Under the pieces are notes generated by a model. It ran no database searches and was not told where the DNA came from. It saw only the letters and a program-made list of their open reading frames with translations. From Paracoccus stylophorae (GTDB lineage Bacteria > Pseudomonadota > Alphaproteobacteria > Rhodobacterales > Rhodobacteraceae), in contig NZ_CP067134.1 of assembly GCF_028553765.1 (NCBI RefSeq), positions 219,501-283,500 on the forward strand: DNA of 64,000 nt. Direction: 5' to 3'. A program made the translations under genes and the position numbers. How positions within the stretch are numbered: position 1 is the first letter of the stretch; each line of letters begins with the position of its first letter. Shown here in pieces: positions 37,478 through 47,564 of this stretch.

Positions 37478-38219
37478 CCGCATCGACCTGACCCTGGGCC
37501 CGGCGCGACCGCGACAAAGCAGTAAGCTCCGCAGGAGCCAGCGCGGTCAGAAAGGCGTCGGCGCGGCATCCACCGCCGTTGCCCGGATGTGCTGGCAAGT
37601 GGGCAAACCTGAATGGGTGCGCAAGTGGTTGCAGACATACTCTCCGCCGCCCTTGTATCGGGCATACATCTTACGCCAGGCACCCACATCCGCTGTAGCT
37701 GAACAGGTCTGCGTTCCTGCCATCAGGGTATGATAGTGTCCAAAAGGAAGGCTATGATGGCTATCCACATCGCCGCGGGGCGCGCGAAGGCGGCCAGGCA
37801 AGTCGGAAACGACCAGAACCTCGACCTGCCGGGTTGGATTTTCGAGCAGCCGATCCCAACGCGCCATGGCGATGATCTCGTCGAGACGGTTCGGATTTGC
37901 GTGTCGGCCAGACTGACCGGCAGCCTTGGCCGCGCGCTGCGCTGCGCCGGCGACTTCGCGCGCGGCCTGTTGCACTGAACTTGCCCCATCTAAGCAACTC
38001 TTAGACCTGACTGAGAGAAGCACACAAACAACCTGACGAATGAGGATGCTCAGAGGCCGAAACATTGTCCAAATCCTACCCCCGCAACAAAAATCTTCCG
38101 CGTTTACAAAAGCCTACGCGCCGCCCGCCGGGGTGGCGTTTGCGTTTGTGACCACCGTGGAAGCACTGTGGAAGCAAGAGGGGCCGATGTCCTTCGTGCT
38201 TCCGCATGAGCAGTTGAGC
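37478..38219. other. Stretch without an intact gene
   Basis: Apart from the recombinase relic (37490-37700) I see only unsupported frames. A reverse-strand frame reaching 38065 contains REVAGAAQRAAKAAGQ and PTRQVEVLVVSDLPGR but matches nothing I recognise. This is probably the eroded left edge of the defence island. Confidence 0.4.
37490..37700 (-). pseudogene. Large serine recombinase relic (zinc-ribbon end)
   Basis: The reverse strand reads GGEYVCNHLRTHSGLPTCQHI, then RATAVDAA, and after a frameshift DAFLTALAPAELTALSRSRRAQ. The Cys pattern and the following helix match the zinc beta-ribbon of large serine recombinases used by integrating elements. The catalytic domain is gone. Confidence 0.5.
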
Positions 38220-41200
38220 TCAGCGCTCCTCGATGAAGACACTGCACTCCTTCGAGTGTGACATCAGATTGTCGATTCCCGCGGTCACGTCCCATCTCAG
38301 GTTTACCCTCGGCCCGTCATCTACGGTCTGAATCGTCACAACGCGGTCGTGGAAATGGCGACTGCGTGCAGAACGGTGATGAAGTTCGGGTGTAACCGTT
38401 ACGCCGGCAGAACGCAGGTCGGCGCGCAACGCGCTCGATTGCGATTGCGGCGTATCCGGCTCGCCATGATCGGGATTCCACACGACTGCGAGGCGCTCGA
38501 TGTCGACGCCCGCTGACCTAGCGGCAGCGACAAAGCTCGCTAGGCGGCGACGGTTATGTGGCCGAACGCCGCACCAGGGGTCCTCGATTTCGATCGCGAC
38601 ACGGCGCCCTGCTACGCCTTGAAAGAGCGGTTTGAGCGCTCGGGCGGTGCCCGGTCGGAAGCGGAAGACGCGCAAGCGTTCTGTGAGCCCGGCCAACGGA
38701 CCCGGCAGCGTTCGGACGCTTTCCTGCACCGACGCAAGCCAGCTGTCGCCTGCTGAGCATGAAAAAAGGTGACTGACCCCCTCTAGTGGCCCGGCAAGAG
38801 CCGCCGCCGCGTCCTGCGATGCGTAGAACGCATCCACAGAGGCCTCTGCCCCGAAACCCTTCAAAACAGACAGGCGAGGCGCATTCGCCACGGCCGAACC
38901 GTCAAGCGTGCCAAAGCGAAGTTGACCGGATCGCTCGTATGGCGCCAACGCATAGGCGATCTCACGATCGAGGCCGGTCGGTGTACCCGCATCAACCGCA
39001 CCCGGTGGAAGTAGATACAGGGCACGCCTGTTCGAGGCTTCATCGAGCCAGTTTCGCAATGCCCGCGCACTTGTGAGGGCCTCGGACCGATCTTCGGCTC
39101 CCCAGAGATCTGGCGAAGAAAAGGCCACCAGCCCCGCTCCCTCAAGACGCACCCGCAGCGTCGCCGCCGAAGTCTGCGCTACCGGGACCGCAGCGTCGGG
39201 GGCATGAGCGGGCCGCGGTGTCGACTCCGCAAGTAGGCTGCGCAACCAGCCAAACGCAGGATGACGATCAAACTGATCCCAATAGACCTGGTTGGAGTAG
39301 TCATTCAGGCACCGCGAGCAGCTCGTCTCGCACGCTGCGCCACGAGGGCAATCCAGGACCGCGATCGCTCGACCCAGCAGCACGCGGGCCGAAAAGCGAG
39401 AATCGTCGAGCAATCGACGGCAGTAGCCGGCACCGCCTGGGACTGAGTCCGATAGGATGACCAGTGGGGCCGCACCGAGAAGCTCAACGGTCGCGCGAAG
39501 GTCTCTTGGGTCGGTTTCAAGAATGTCCGCTGCCGCAAGTCTCAGTGCCTCTGCCAGCGTTCTAAGGAAGCCATCCCGGGCCGCCCGCCGTTCAGTTTCC
39601 GTGGGGCGATCAGAAAAGTCTGGGACCGGCTGATCGATGCGGATCCCCCGAAGATCCGTCTCGAAAACATGTGCGAGGTCCACAGGCCAGCGGAGGGTTT
39701 CAACCCGGCACCGATCTCCGGTCCGCGGGTTCTCATGCACTGCCCGGATCTCGGCTCCGCCAGGCGCCTCTTGGGGCGCTGGTCTCGCGTACTCGCAGGA
39801 CGGGCACCAAAGATAGCCCGCCCCCAGCGGCCCGCGGTTCAAGACGAGCATCCGACCAGGCTGACACTCTTCTGGTGCGATAGCCGGCGCAAAGAAATGC
39901 GTGACGCGTGCTAGGTCTGAAACCTGGAAGTCTTCAGGGCGGGCTCGCGTTAGGAGGCGCGCTTCGTCGACGGGTCGAACTCTCAAGCGTGTCGCGCCGG
40001 GGTCTCTACCCTGCCGGTCGGCATATGATGTCAGGAACCCGACCGGTTCAACGAAGGCGCGGCGAGGGCCACTGGCCCGTGCGCCGCACTGAGGGCAGTT
40101 CTCCCCAAAATCATCCCGCTTGTGATGTGTTTCTGCATGCTGGCACGTCGGACAAACGCGATGGAAACCACGTTCCATCCAAGCATCGCCGGTGCCTACC
40201 GTGGCTCTCCGTGCGATGCCCGCGGACGTCCAAATTCGGCCACCGGCCACGACTTCGGCCCCCGGCGCATACTCAGCGATAGCCATTGCTGCGTCCCGAT
40301 AGAGCTGCAACGCTCGATCATCCGAGGCGGTGCGAGCGCCTCGTTCCGTGACAATCTCTAGGTGAATCGAGTGAACCGGGAAGCTGTAAGTCGGTATGAC
40401 GGCAGCACGCGACAGAGCCTCAACCAGGAATCGATCAAGATACCGACGCATGTCGCCCAAACGGCCATTCATGCGACCGGCAGCGCGGGAGCGGGCTTGC
40501 TCGTTCGCTTCCGGATCATCGAGCGCGGCACGTGCCGTTTCGTAGGCGTCATTGAGCTCGCGCCAGCGAGCGCAAGTAGCCCGGATCCAGCGCGTTATCT
40601 CTGCGCGCGCGTGCTCAGTCAGTTCGCCCGCGACAAGGCCTACATGATCAAGTCTTGCCGGGAGAGAAGACGCCATGCGCTCAGCAACCGCGCGTGCGGC
40701 AACACCAGCCTCCGAAGCGAGCCATGCTGAAAGGTCTGCCAAAAGAGTTGTCTCAGTAGCCTCGTCCAAGCGCTCGCCCAGCACATCACGCAGACGCGGA
40801 GCTCCGGTGCGCTCGTGGCCTGCCAAGCGATGATTTAGCCAACCTGCCAACAGGCATGAGACCTGGTGCCGTCGGAAGAAGCTTGGATTGTCCAATGTCA
40901 GATATGGCGCGGGGGGGAGCGCCTCGAGATAGCCACGCAGATCGTTGAATTGTGCTTGGTCGTATCGGCCGGACCTCGCCATCATCAATGCAACGGGCGC
41001 AGCCTGCGCGCGGCGGCCAGCGCGACCGGCGCGCTGCTGATAGTTCGCAATGCCTGGCGGGACGTTCCGGCAGAAAACTGCTTCCAGCTCGCCCAGATCG
41101 ACACCCATTTCCATTGTCGTGGTGCAGCTGAGCAAGTTGATCTCACCCTGCCGGAACCGCTCCTCGATCTCGGATCGTTCCGTCGTCGATATGGCGGCGG

Positions 41201-44156
41201 TGTGCTCCCGAGCAATTCCGCTCAGCGGCTGCCCTTCATAACGAACGAGGTAATGGTTGCGCCTGCGCATCTCGTCACGTTCTTCGGCTGAAACAGGAAC
41301 TGTGCGTCCAGTACAGCGCCAGGCGGTACACACACCCCCGAGATCGATCTGGCTGGACGCACCGCAACTTTCACAGCGGCGCAGTTCTCCTTCCGGAGTC
41401 GCAGCGAAACGCATGGCCGCCAAGTTTAGCACATGACCGTGTCCGCCGGGCAGCAGGAGACGGTGGCGGGGCCGCGTCGCCTCCTCCCAGAAAGCCGAGA
41501 GAATGTCTCTCGCTTGGCCGTCTGGGATTCCAAGCCTGTCGATCAGCACCCACAGTGGCCGATTGGGCCGTCCCGGTTCTGAGAGCAACGTTCGCAGTCG
41601 GCGGCTCTGGTGCGTCCGCGACAACGACCACGAAATGTCCGCGCTCGCCAACCCCTCTCCCCAAATGGACTCATCTGTTAGGTCAATGTTCTCAAGCGTG
41701 TTGATCGCTCGCGATTGCCGAATGAGGTCGAGCAGAAAGCGAACCAGGGCCGGCACCATGCCCCGATACTCAGGCGGAACCCTTTCGGTGAGTCGCTGAG
41801 CAATCCTCGCATCTCCCTCATATTGCACGGTAATTAGGCCGAGGGATTCGAGTGATAGCCGCAAAGGCCCGCCACAGAGTTCAGCTGTGATCAGGGCCAT
41901 CAGGCGGTCTTTCGCGGCGCTGCTGCTCAGAGGTTCTGGATTGCGGCGATCATATAGCTTGAAGCCGGATCGCCTGAGCTGCGTCCAGACACCATCGCGC
42001 AGCCCCATAAGATCCAAAGCTTCGTTGGTCTCTCGGCGCAACGCCTGGACCATGGCTGCACGAAGTGCTTGATCGCGAGCCGTACGCTCGAAGAAAGGGG
42101 CGAAAAACGCCGCGTCCTGCCGGTTGTCCGCAAAGACGAGAAGGTTCCGCCCTTGCATCGGTGCTTCCGATGACCGCCCCTGCAGCGGAGGCAAGGCCTC
42201 AAGCAGCGACTGCGCCGTTACCGACGCGAGCGCATCGTCACCTGGATGGATCGGAGTAACAGGCTCAGCGAAGCGTCCGCCGGTCGCTCCGCAAGAGAGG
42301 CATTTCCGGACGTAGCTGCGCCGTTCCTCGGCATCGTCGCGCATCGGTGCTTCGGCAAGGGAAAGGACGCCCTCCTCAGGGCCGTCGGCCAACTCGCCAG
42401 TGTCGGCGAAGAATTCGAAAGGAGGCTCCTCCTCGGGTTCCTCGTCCAGTTCGTCAGGGTCTATCTCAGTCGCGGCTTCTCCCGCCCTGATCAACCTCAA
42501 GACCCGGCGCCTCGCTCCGGGACTGATCTCGGGACGCGGGTGAAGTATTGTTCCATCGTCCCAGCCCTCGACGTAGGGCTCGCCGCAGTTGCGGCAGACG
42601 AGAAGGGGATAGGCCGGGGCACTAGTGATATGCATTCCATTGCGCGAAAGCCGAAAGTCCGACCAATTCTCGGCGTCGCTTGCGGAAAGCTTCAGCGCGA
42701 CACCCTCCACGCCTGAGGCGGCGAGATGAAAGCGTGCCGGGAGAAGTGGAAACGCGCCTGGGACGGAAGGTCGAGCCAGAACGCCCAGTGAGATCAGAGC
42801 CGTAAGAGCTGTCCGCGCCGTCTCTCCAGACTCTGACGCAAAAACCCGCGCCGCGAGATCGGCGAATGGCAAAGCTCGCTCCTTGAGCGCACTGGCTACG
42901 TCGCGAACTTGTTTGATTTCGGCTAGCCGCGCAATAAGCGCTTCTCCGAACGGTTGCGCAGGGTCGAGGAGTAGCGCATCGAGGCCAGCTTCCTGCATCG
43001 CCTCGTTCCAGTCCTCGGTCAAATAGTCGACATTTTCAGCTGCGAGGCACCCTTGCTCTCGTAGCTCCGAGAGTATTTGCCCCGCCCTAACCCAATCGGC
43101 CGCGGAGAGTTCTTGTGGTTCCACGCCGTCGGTGAGGGCTGGATGCAGTCGTCGTTCGGCGGTGATGACCGCGCCGTCTCCGCTTGGGAACGGTTCCCCG
43201 AAAAGGCCTTCTGCGAAGCGTGCGAGTTCTTCGCGCTTCGCTGGATCGAGGCTTGCGGATGTCCCGACACAACGGATCTGCCCTTGGGGTATGCCGAGCC
43301 GCGCCTTCAGCTTTCGCAGGAGGAAGGCGACTTCAATGGCTTGAGCCCCCGTATAGGTATGGACCTCGTCGAGGACGAGCCAACGGACGTCCGCCCCGGC
43401 AAGCAATGCTCGGTTTCGCGGCAAGAGCAGGATGTGCTCGAGCATGGCGTAATTGGTGACGAGGATGTGCGGCGGGGTCTGTAGCATCTCACCCCTGGCG
43501 AGAAGCCAGTTGCGTGGAGCGTGGCGCGCATCGGGGAAATCGGCCTGAAAGGTGGGCGTGCTGGTCAGCCGTCCTTCTTCGTCTGATCTTGTGGCATCAG
43601 AGCGCACCTGTCCGGTAAAGCGCCCGAGCGTGATTCCGGGGTCTCCAAGATCCCGAAACAGTAGTCGGGCGATACGATGCATCTGGTCGTTTGCGAGGGC
43701 GTTGAGAGGATAGACCAGAATTGCGCGGACACCGGGCCGCTCCAGATCTCCCTGACGCAGGAGATCGTCGATCAATGGGAAGAGAAAAGACTCTGTCTTG
43801 CCCGAGCCGGTGCCCGTTGCGACCAGGTAATTCTCGTCGCGACCTATTGCTGCGGACTGGTGTAGGTGAAGCCGCCGACGCCAGAGGGATTGCCCCTCTT
43901 CGCTTTCGGAGAGTGCCGACCAAGCACCGTGCAGTGCCCCATTGCTCACCAGTTCTTCAATGCTGCCGCCCTTCTCGAAGTCTGGCAGGCTCTCGACGAA
44001 TGGGCCGCGCACCAATGCCGCGCGTGCGCATGCGTCTGCCACGGCTCGTGACAGACGGGGCGCCCGCGCTGATGACACTGCAGCGGCAGTTGTGATGTAC
44101 CGCGCCAGCGTCGCACCGAGGTTGTCCTTGAAACGGATTGGGTCGAGTTCGGTCAT
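38220..44156 (-). CDS. druE: Druantia DruE-like giant helicase with DUF1998
   Basis: A 1978-residue superfamily 2 helicase. Walker A GTGSGKT is at residues 115-121, the DEVH box at 263-266 and motif III GTSASL at about 298. The second RecA domain has TTMEMGVDLGELEAVFC and QQRAGRAGRR at about 1010-1050. Several Cys pairs (CRNCG, CLSCG, CESCG, CPTC...CPQCG) suggest zinc ribbons. The DUF1998 signature (CETSCSRCLNDYSNQ) lies at about 1600-1620. Size and architecture match DruE, the common component of Druantia anti-phage systems. It overlaps the upstream gene by ATGA, so the two are translated together. DISARM and Dpd helicases also carry DUF1998, but their partner genes are not here. Confidence 0.75.
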   Translation of the reverse strand: MTELDPIRFKDNLGATLARYITTAAAVSSARAPRLSRAVADACARAALVRGPFVESLPDFEKGGSIEELVSNGALHGAWSALSESEEGQSLWRRRLHLHQSAAIGRDENYLVATGTGSGKTESFLFPLIDDLLRQGDLERPGVRAILVYPLNALANDQMHRIARLLFRDLGDPGITLGRFTGQVRSDATRSDEEGRLTSTPTFQADFPDARHAPRNWLLARGEMLQTPPHILVTNYAMLEHILLLPRNRALLAGADVRWLVLDEVHTYTGAQAIEVAFLLRKLKARLGIPQGQIRCVGTSASLDPAKREELARFAEGLFGEPFPSGDGAVITAERRLHPALTDGVEPQELSAADWVRAGQILSELREQGCLAAENVDYLTEDWNEAMQEAGLDALLLDPAQPFGEALIARLAEIKQVRDVASALKERALPFADLAARVFASESGETARTALTALISLGVLARPSVPGAFPLLPARFHLAASGVEGVALKLSASDAENWSDFRLSRNGMHITSAPAYPLLVCRNCGEPYVEGWDDGTILHPRPEISPGARRRVLRLIRAGEAATEIDPDELDEEPEEEPPFEFFADTGELADGPEEGVLSLAEAPMRDDAEERRSYVRKCLSCGATGGRFAEPVTPIHPGDDALASVTAQSLLEALPPLQGRSSEAPMQGRNLLVFADNRQDAAFFAPFFERTARDQALRAAMVQALRRETNEALDLMGLRDGVWTQLRRSGFKLYDRRNPEPLSSSAAKDRLMALITAELCGGPLRLSLESLGLITVQYEGDARIAQRLTERVPPEYRGMVPALVRFLLDLIRQSRAINTLENIDLTDESIWGEGLASADISWSLSRTHQSRRLRTLLSEPGRPNRPLWVLIDRLGIPDGQARDILSAFWEEATRPRHRLLLPGGHGHVLNLAAMRFAATPEGELRRCESCGASSQIDLGGVCTAWRCTGRTVPVSAEERDEMRRRNHYLVRYEGQPLSGIAREHTAAISTTERSEIEERFRQGEINLLSCTTTMEMGVDLGELEAVFCRNVPPGIANYQQRAGRAGRRAQAAPVALMMARSGRYDQAQFNDLRGYLEALPPAPYLTLDNPSFFRRHQVSCLLAGWLNHRLAGHERTGAPRLRDVLGERLDEATETTLLADLSAWLASEAGVAARAVAERMASSLPARLDHVGLVAGELTEHARAEITRWIRATCARWRELNDAYETARAALDDPEANEQARSRAAGRMNGRLGDMRRYLDRFLVEALSRAAVIPTYSFPVHSIHLEIVTERGARTASDDRALQLYRDAAMAIAEYAPGAEVVAGGRIWTSAGIARRATVGTGDAWMERGFHRVCPTCQHAETHHKRDDFGENCPQCGARASGPRRAFVEPVGFLTSYADRQGRDPGATRLRVRPVDEARLLTRARPEDFQVSDLARVTHFFAPAIAPEECQPGRMLVLNRGPLGAGYLWCPSCEYARPAPQEAPGGAEIRAVHENPRTGDRCRVETLRWPVDLAHVFETDLRGIRIDQPVPDFSDRPTETERRAARDGFLRTLAEALRLAAADILETDPRDLRATVELLGAAPLVILSDSVPGGAGYCRRLLDDSRFSARVLLGRAIAVLDCPRGAACETSCSRCLNDYSNQVYWDQFDRHPAFGWLRSLLAESTPRPAHAPDAAVPVAQTSAATLRVRLEGAGLVAFSSPDLWGAEDRSEALTSARALRNWLDEASNRRALYLLPPGAVDAGTPTGLDREIAYALAPYERSGQLRFGTLDGSAVANAPRLSVLKGFGAEASVDAFYASQDAAAALAGPLEGVSHLFSCSAGDSWLASVQESVRTLPGPLAGLTERLRVFRFRPGTARALKPLFQGVAGRRVAIEIEDPWCGVRPHNRRRLASFVAAARSAGVDIERLAVVWNPDHGEPDTPQSQSSALRADLRSAGVTVTPELHHRSARSRHFHDRVVTIQTVDDGPRVNLRWDVTAGIDNLMSHSKECSVFIEER

Positions 44157-47100
44157 GGACGTTCCTTGGCAATTTGCCAGAGCAATAAGTGGAAGGCGAA
44201 AAGCTCAGGGGTGAGGCGCAACATGAAGGCGATGCTGGTGAGAGCTTGTGCTTGCGGCATGCCAGCCCGAGTGGAGACGGTATCAACATACTGAGCCACC
44301 TCATTCAGGCGGCTTGCCCGTGCAAAGCTAGAAAGCAGCGCCGAGCCCCATAGATCGACCTGAGCCGGTTCCTCAGACTCCTGACTGCGGCGCGGCGCAG
44401 GTGGACGAAGCTTTTCGGGTGCCAGGCTCCAGGCGGCGTGCATCAACCGTTGCAGGGATCCTTGGCGGCGGCTGTTCGGTCCCTCTTCGGCCGTGTCATC
44501 GAGGAAGAGGCCGGCTGCGTCGAGCCGCTCGACCAGCCGGAGATGTGCAGCGCGCCAATGGTCGGGCCCTAGCAAAGGCGTACCACGCCAGAACCATCCC
44601 GCCGATGGGTCCCTATCGAAGTTCCTAAGAAACTGGAAATAGCGACTTGGACTGAACCTTTCCAAACGAGCACCCGTTTTGCTAGCCTGCTTCCAATTTT
44701 CGAAGCCAGGGAAGACAGCCGCATGGAGGTGAGACAGCTCGCGTAGGCGCGCTGTATTGAGTGTGGCAAGTGCGGCCATCTCGGCGACACCCGGATCAAC
44801 GGACGCCGCCAGAGCGACGAATGCCTGCGGCGCTGCAGCGTATAGATCCGGAGCGAATTGCAGAGGGTGGAGGATCGGCACCCAGCCGGGTGCCGCATGG
44901 TCGGGAGGCGGCAAGCAGGCCGCTCGCATAACGGCTCCATCGCCACCACGAAGTTCTCGCAGCCGACAGCCGAGTTCCTGCCAGCGTGGCACCAACGTGC
45001 GCTCCAGCGTTGGCCAGCATTCTGCTGCGTAGCAATCCGACAGCCAGCGGCTGAGAGCCTCGAACCGACGCTGAAGCTCTCCGTCCAGCACGAATCCGTC
45101 TGCCGCCGAGTTGGCAATGGCGACGGCGAAACTGTCGCCTCGCGAATTGCGCAGCGGTCGCCATCCATCGCGTCCTTCGGGCCGGATCAGGAGCCGTGCC
45201 AGACAGGGACCGTCATCAAGCCAATCGGTATCGAGGGTCAGTTCGAGGCCGTGTGCGTCGTTGTCGCTCACCTCGGCATGGAACCAGTCTGGCCGACGCG
45301 TTGCCACCGGCCGATGCCGAAGGGCGGCTTCGGCGAAAACGACTGCGCCCGTTTCGTCCTCGACCTCAACAGCCACTGCATCGACCGGCTCTCCGAATTT
45401 CAGCTGCAGTCGGATCGCGTTGCGAGCGGGAAGGAGGTTGATTGCCTGCGGCGCCAGTGCTGCGACCAGTTCGAATAGCAGGACTTCCGAACCGTTTCCG
45501 CGCTGAAGAAGCACCCGTTCATCGGAGGCGGGAGCCAGAAGGTCCCGAACAGCAAGGCTGCGTGTCAGCCCCCCATAGAATGGCCGTTCTTCGCGTCTTC
45601 CACGAATGATCAGCTGTGCCTTCTGGTCAGGGCATCGGATGCTGATCGTATCGAAGCGGTCGTCTTCACCAACCGAGAGGCGCGTGCCAAGCAGAAGCGG
45701 GGCCACACTTCCCTCAGCACGGCGCCTTGATACGGTGACATCGGGCCAAGGCAGATCGAAAGGAACATGTACGCCTTCGATCTCGAATACGACCCGTGCG
45801 ACGCTGTATCCGCCGCCGGGCTCAAGGCATAGACGCCCTTGGTCGTCACGACCGACGTGGAGGCATTCATCCTGGACGAGGTTGCGGACTTGGCGTTCGC
45901 TGTGGAACACGATGCCATCTGAGCCGCAGAAGCCAGGCCACACCCATGCGGCAAGCGCGATCCCGGACCCATGAGCGGCGGCACCATCGGCGCTTGGCGC
46001 CATAAGTTCCATTCGGAGGCGCACCGGGTCTGCTGCCTCAGCCTCTGCGAAGCCGGCGAGCACCTCGTCCATCCCGACATCACCAAAACCGTCATCTGAA
46101 ATCGATACCTCGATGAGGCGCGACTGCACACCGAGTGTGACCCGTACCGCGCGTGTCTCAGAGCGTCCCAAGCCAGTTTCGATCCGAAGGCGTGCAGAAC
46201 GCCTATGAAGTGCGCCCCTTGGTCCGCTTGCGATTTCGTCTCCTGCCAAGGAAAGGCGTCTTCTCGGACGGGCCTTGAGGCCCGTTTGCAAGCCGTCAAG
46301 GTCGAGCACTAAGGGGCGCGGCCCGAGTACTGCGAAACCGACAAAACTATCGGCTTCCGGTTCAAGAGCGGGTTCGACTGCTATTGAGAATGGCGTCCGC
46401 GCCAGGAGAGCGATGTCCGTTGAGTCTAGTTCGATATCGACCGAACCCCGTGGGATCTCGCGCAGATAGTGACTGGTGATCCTGTCGAACGCGGCACATC
46501 CCCCTTGAGTGAGGAGCTCGAGTTGCCCGGTCTGGCCAGAAATTTCCCAACATATCTCGCGGGGCCAGGGCTGAGGTAGTGTCCAGTCCTCACCTCCGCG
46601 CAAACGGAGCGGTCTTTGCGCGCCATCGAGCCAGAGGCGAATTCGCCCCTCGCTTCGAGGCAATCTCAATACAAGCCCACCAGATTGCCAGTGAAGCCGC
46701 GGTCTCGGTGCCGGCGCCTTGCTTCCTCCTCGGCTCGATATGGGCCGCGTTTCTTTCAGTCTCTGATCAAAGACGTCCTTGAAAGATCTCTCGAACTCGA
46801 TTGCAGGGACGAAGGCCTCCGGGTCTTGGCGTATCCGCGCAAACAGGGCGGCATGCCAAGCAGTCTCGTCCCAGAGGATCGCACGGCGAAGCACGTTGAC
46901 CGCAGGAGGGAGAAAATACAGTGCATCGTCTTCCCAGCGGTTGAGCAGAACGGTCGTTTCGACAGGCGGCGGACCAAATGCTGCTTCCTGTCTCAGAAAC
47001 GCGTCGATCAAATGGGGAAGCTGCGCCTGGCTTACTCCGGCGTGAAGAAGGTAGACGTCGACATCGCGATCAAACCCTCGAGTAGGTAAGCCGAACCGGT

Positions 47101-47431
47101 CGCAGACGCCACAGAATGAGCTGAACAGCACCTTGCGATGCTGCTGGTTATCAAGCGGAACGCGAAGAGTATCGGCAATATGCGGGTACACCGCATGGCC
47201 GGTGTCTCCATATCCTTCGCTAAGAGAGTGAGTGACGAGCCATGCTGCGAGGCTTGGAAACTGGCGGAACAACACTTTCAGCCTGTCCGGCCGGCCGTCC
47301 AGAAACTGTCGCGTGCGCTCAATGGCTCGCACTCGCGCGGCTTCGTCCAGGGGGATAAGGCCAATGAAGGGCGGCGCCCCTGCTTCTTGGCGGCGTCTGT
47401 TGATCAAGAAGTCTGCGGTCCTGCAACCCAA
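44153..47431 (-). CDS. druH: Druantia type III DruH-like protein
   Basis: A 1092-residue protein with no enzyme motif I can recognise. An alpha-helical N-terminal part (RTRQFLDGRPDRLKVLFRQF) is followed by long beta-rich stretches, and a helical C-terminus ends TPELFAFHLLLWQIAKERP. Its size, its place directly upstream of the DruE-like helicase and the four-base overlap match the two-gene druH-druE layout of type III. The annotated start is TTG at 47431 (preceded by AAAGGG); no ATG lies nearby in frame, so a weak start may limit expression. The name rests mainly on context. Confidence 0.6.
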   Translation of the reverse strand: MGCRTADFLINRRRQEAGAPPFIGLIPLDEAARVRAIERTRQFLDGRPDRLKVLFRQFPSLAAWLVTHSLSEGYGDTGHAVYPHIADTLRVPLDNQQHRKVLFSSFCGVCDRFGLPTRGFDRDVDVYLLHAGVSQAQLPHLIDAFLRQEAAFGPPPVETTVLLNRWEDDALYFLPPAVNVLRRAILWDETAWHAALFARIRQDPEAFVPAIEFERSFKDVFDQRLKETRPISSRGGSKAPAPRPRLHWQSGGLVLRLPRSEGRIRLWLDGAQRPLRLRGGEDWTLPQPWPREICWEISGQTGQLELLTQGGCAAFDRITSHYLREIPRGSVDIELDSTDIALLARTPFSIAVEPALEPEADSFVGFAVLGPRPLVLDLDGLQTGLKARPRRRLSLAGDEIASGPRGALHRRSARLRIETGLGRSETRAVRVTLGVQSRLIEVSISDDGFGDVGMDEVLAGFAEAEAADPVRLRMELMAPSADGAAAHGSGIALAAWVWPGFCGSDGIVFHSERQVRNLVQDECLHVGRDDQGRLCLEPGGGYSVARVVFEIEGVHVPFDLPWPDVTVSRRRAEGSVAPLLLGTRLSVGEDDRFDTISIRCPDQKAQLIIRGRREERPFYGGLTRSLAVRDLLAPASDERVLLQRGNGSEVLLFELVAALAPQAINLLPARNAIRLQLKFGEPVDAVAVEVEDETGAVVFAEAALRHRPVATRRPDWFHAEVSDNDAHGLELTLDTDWLDDGPCLARLLIRPEGRDGWRPLRNSRGDSFAVAIANSAADGFVLDGELQRRFEALSRWLSDCYAAECWPTLERTLVPRWQELGCRLRELRGGDGAVMRAACLPPPDHAAPGWVPILHPLQFAPDLYAAAPQAFVALAASVDPGVAEMAALATLNTARLRELSHLHAAVFPGFENWKQASKTGARLERFSPSRYFQFLRNFDRDPSAGWFWRGTPLLGPDHWRAAHLRLVERLDAAGLFLDDTAEEGPNSRRQGSLQRLMHAAWSLAPEKLRPPAPRRSQESEEPAQVDLWGSALLSSFARASRLNEVAQYVDTVSTRAGMPQAQALTSIAFMLRLTPELFAFHLLLWQIAKERP

Positions 47432-47480
47432 AGCACACCCTTTCGTCTACAGTGCCCGCTGGCCGCGAGTCCGCTTCGCT

Positions 47481-47511
47481 GTTGATACTCTTCGGGATAA
47501 GGAGTAACAAC
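47481..47511. promoter_or_regulatory. Symmetrical operator over back-to-back promoters (XRE gene and druH)
   Basis: GTTGATACTC (47481-47490) and GAGTAACAAC (47502-47511) form a 10-bp inverted repeat (one mismatch) with an 11-base spacer. The same bases provide a sigma70-like pair on the + strand (TTGATA, 17 bases, TAACAA) and, because of the symmetry, one on the - strand (TTGTTA, 17 bases, TATCAA). A dimeric XRE repressor bound here would shut off both its own gene and druHE. Confidence 0.55.
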
Positions 47512-47515
47512 TCGC

Positions 47516-47537
47516 CAATCCGCGAACAAGCGGATTG
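47516..47537. promoter_or_regulatory. Second inverted repeat in the XRE leader
   Basis: CAATCCGC (47516-47523) and GCGGATTG (47530-47537) are perfect 8-bp arms with a six-base loop, just before the coding start. It may be a second operator or an RNA hairpin near the ribosome site. Confidence 0.4.
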
Positions 47538-47564
47538 ACAGGGAGAGCAAGCGATGAACCGGCC

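Noticed and set aside
38220..44156. DISARM (drmA/drmB) or Dpd helicase
   Set aside because: No methyltransferase, DrmB/DrmC or dpd partner genes nearby; the two-gene overlap with a partner of about 1100 residues fits Druantia type III better.
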